Below, in pieces: positions 6,217 through 7,102 of a DNA stretch of 7,102 bases. Position 1 is the first letter of the stretch; the number at the start of each line of letters is the position of its first letter. The notes beneath the pieces were generated by a model. The model was given only the letters and a program-made list of their open reading frames with translations. It did no database searches and was not told the DNA's origin. This DNA is from an uncultured Burkholderiales bacterium (GTDB taxonomy: Bacteria; Pseudomonadota; Gammaproteobacteria; Burkholderiales; Burkholderiaceae_C): the NCBI GenBank assembly GCA_903953985.1, contig CAJBLW010000589.1:1-7102 (forward strand), given 5' to 3'. The translations under genes were made by a program, and so were the position numbers.

Positions 6217-6875
6217 AACTCGCCCTGTTTGATCTGGACCACACCTTGCTGCCGCTTGACTCTGACTACAGCTGGGGCGTGTTCACCACCGAAATGGGGT
6301 GGACCGATCCGGTGGTGTTCGGCCAGCGCAACGACGAGTTTTATGCCCACTATCAGGCGGGCACACTCAATATTCATGATTACGTTCGCTTTGCAACCCG
6401 CGCAGCGCGAGAGCGTGGTGCAGTTGAAGCGGCGCAGGCGCACGCCCGTTACATGAACGAAGTGATCCGCCCGCGCATCACGCCCGAGGCGCTGGCGCTG
6501 GTACGATCACACCAGCATGCGGGTGATACGGTCATGATCGTGACCGCCACCAACGAGTTTGTAACCCGTCCGATTGCCCAGGCTTTCGGGGTGAATGAGC
6601 TGATTGCGGTAGAGCTTGAGCGCGATGTCAGCGGCTGGATCACGGGTGAAATCCGTGGCACCCCGTCGTTTCGCGAGGGTAAAGTCTCCAGGGTCGCCGA
6701 TTGGTTAGGCCAAAAAGGCTTGGACTGGGGCGATGTGGAGATGACCTTTTATTCCGACTCCACGAACGATCTGCCGCTTCTGGAAAAAGCCCACCATCCG
6801 GTGGCAACGAACCCTGACGCTCGTTTGCGTCAACTCGCCACAGAGCGTGGCTGGCGCATCCTCGAACTCTTTTAA
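6213..6875 (+). CDS. HAD subfamily IB hydrolase (SerB-like phosphatase)
   Basis: A 220-residue haloacid dehalogenase-superfamily phosphatase of the phosphoserine phosphatase-like IB group. All four catalytic motifs are present: motif I FDLDHTLL (Asp7 nucleophile, Asp9 acid/base), motif II VTATN (Thr111), motif III REGKVSR (Lys157) and motif IV SDSTNDLPLLE (Asp182, Asp186, binding Mg2+). The C1-type helical cap lies between motifs I and II (about 15-85). The C-terminal NPDARLRQLATERGW (200-214) is typical of this subgroup. The substrate is not set by these motifs: phosphoserine is possible, and proteins of this subgroup have also been described or annotated as histidinol-phosphate phosphatases. 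The ATG at 6213 overlaps the hda stop (ATGA), with GGAGA at 6204-6208 as a good ribosome-binding site. It is followed after 2 bases by pcnB, a neighbourhood I recall as common in Burkholderiales. Confidence 0.93.
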   Translation: MKLALFDLDHTLLPLDSDYSWGVFTTEMGWTDPVVFGQRNDEFYAHYQAGTLNIHDYVRFATRAARERGAVEAAQAHARYMNEVIRPRITPEALALVRSHQHAGDTVMIVTATNEFVTRPIAQAFGVNELIAVELERDVSGWITGEIRGTPSFREGKVSRVADWLGQKGLDWGDVEMTFYSDSTNDLPLLEKAHHPVATNPDARLRQLATERGWRILELF

Positions 6876-6877
6876 GA

Positions 6878-7102
6878 ATGATCAAAAATTTCATCGACAA
6901 ACTGATGGGCAAAGCGCCCAAAAGTAACAAACCCCATTTTGGGCGCCGCACCGAGGTGCCCGCGTCTGTGCACGGCATCGACCCGGACCTGGTGGACGAG
7001 CGCGCCATCAACGTGACACGCACCCTGCAGCAAGCCGGCTTTGAGGCCTACATCGTGGGCGGCGCGGTGCGTGACTTGCTTTTGGGCCTGCGTCCCAAAG
7101 AC
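6878..7102 (+). CDS. pcnB: Poly(A) polymerase I, N-terminal part (cut by window end)
   Basis: Only the first 75 codons are present; the frame is open to the last base of the window. PcnB adds poly(A) tails to RNA 3' ends, promoting decay by the degradosome and exonucleases and controlling, for example, plasmid-encoded antisense RNAs. The N-terminus is basic (MIKNFIDKLMGKAPKSNKPH), followed by VHGIDPDLVDERAINVTRTL (31-50) and the start of the class II nucleotidyltransferase fold, AYIVGGAVRDLLLGLRPKD (57-75), with the GG-x-VRDLLLG signature. The catalytic Asp pair should lie just beyond the window. A CCA-adding enzyme shares this signature, but the basic leader of about 50 residues before it and the HDPDxxDERA-like segment fit PcnB better. 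The ATG at 6878 is 2 bases after the HAD stop, with only AAGA as a possible ribosome-binding site, so translational coupling is likely. Confidence 0.88.
   Translation, partial: MIKNFIDKLMGKAPKSNKPHFGRRTEVPASVHGIDPDLVDERAINVTRTLQQAGFEAYIVGGAVRDLLLGLRPKD

Noticed and set aside
1..7102. Possible mobile elements, CRISPR array, tRNA, toxin-antitoxin or defence genes
   Set aside because: No transposase, integrase, regularly spaced repeats or cloverleaf-forming sequence was seen on either strand; every gene has a clear housekeeping family.

Overview
This 7.1 kb window is a gene-dense housekeeping segment of a bacterial chromosome. The organism is almost certainly a betaproteobacterium of the order Burkholderiales, probably Comamonadaceae. 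This is inferred from GC-rich codon usage, from protein sequences that read as typical of that group, and from a gene order (purM | perM-hda-HAD phosphatase-pcnB, and rpsT divergent from murJ) that I recognise as usual there. No species can be named from sequence reading alone.

Layout from left to right. Bases 1-49 are the edge of an unidentified neighbour. A hairpin terminator (50-73) ends the minus-strand rpsT gene (ribosomal protein S20, 152-466). A 173-base divergent intergenic region separates rpsT from murJ (lipid II flippase, plus strand, GTG start at 640). A SirB1/YchA-family gene (2216-3079) follows murJ after 10 bases and is probably co-transcribed with it. A 155-base convergent intergenic region (3080-3234) with several inverted repeats lies between that gene and purM (AIR synthetase, minus strand, 3235-4287). 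A 130-base divergent promoter region (4288-4417) then leads into a tightly packed plus-strand cluster. This holds an AI-2E/PerM-family membrane protein (4418-5533), hda (5530-6216), a HAD-IB phosphatase (6213-6875) and the start of pcnB, poly(A) polymerase (from 6878, cut by the window end).

How the genes relate. Two ATGA stop/start overlaps and a 2-base gap tie perM, hda, the HAD gene and pcnB into one likely operon. It combines a membrane permease-like protein, the clamp-dependent inactivator of DnaA, a small-molecule phosphatase and an RNA-tailing enzyme. The murJ unit supplies a cell-wall precursor flippase, purM a purine biosynthesis step, and rpsT a ribosomal protein. No gene longer than the intergenic spaces is missing, and no intergenic stretch exceeds 300 bases.

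I saw no mobile element, CRISPR array, tRNA, rRNA, phage gene or defence system, and nothing that looks like a previously undescribed system. The points worth a second look are modest: a possibly leaderless murJ transcript, a SirB1-type protein with no catalytic cysteine, facing -10-like hexamers between purM and perM, a structured convergent intergenic region, and the unassigned substrate of the HAD phosphatase.
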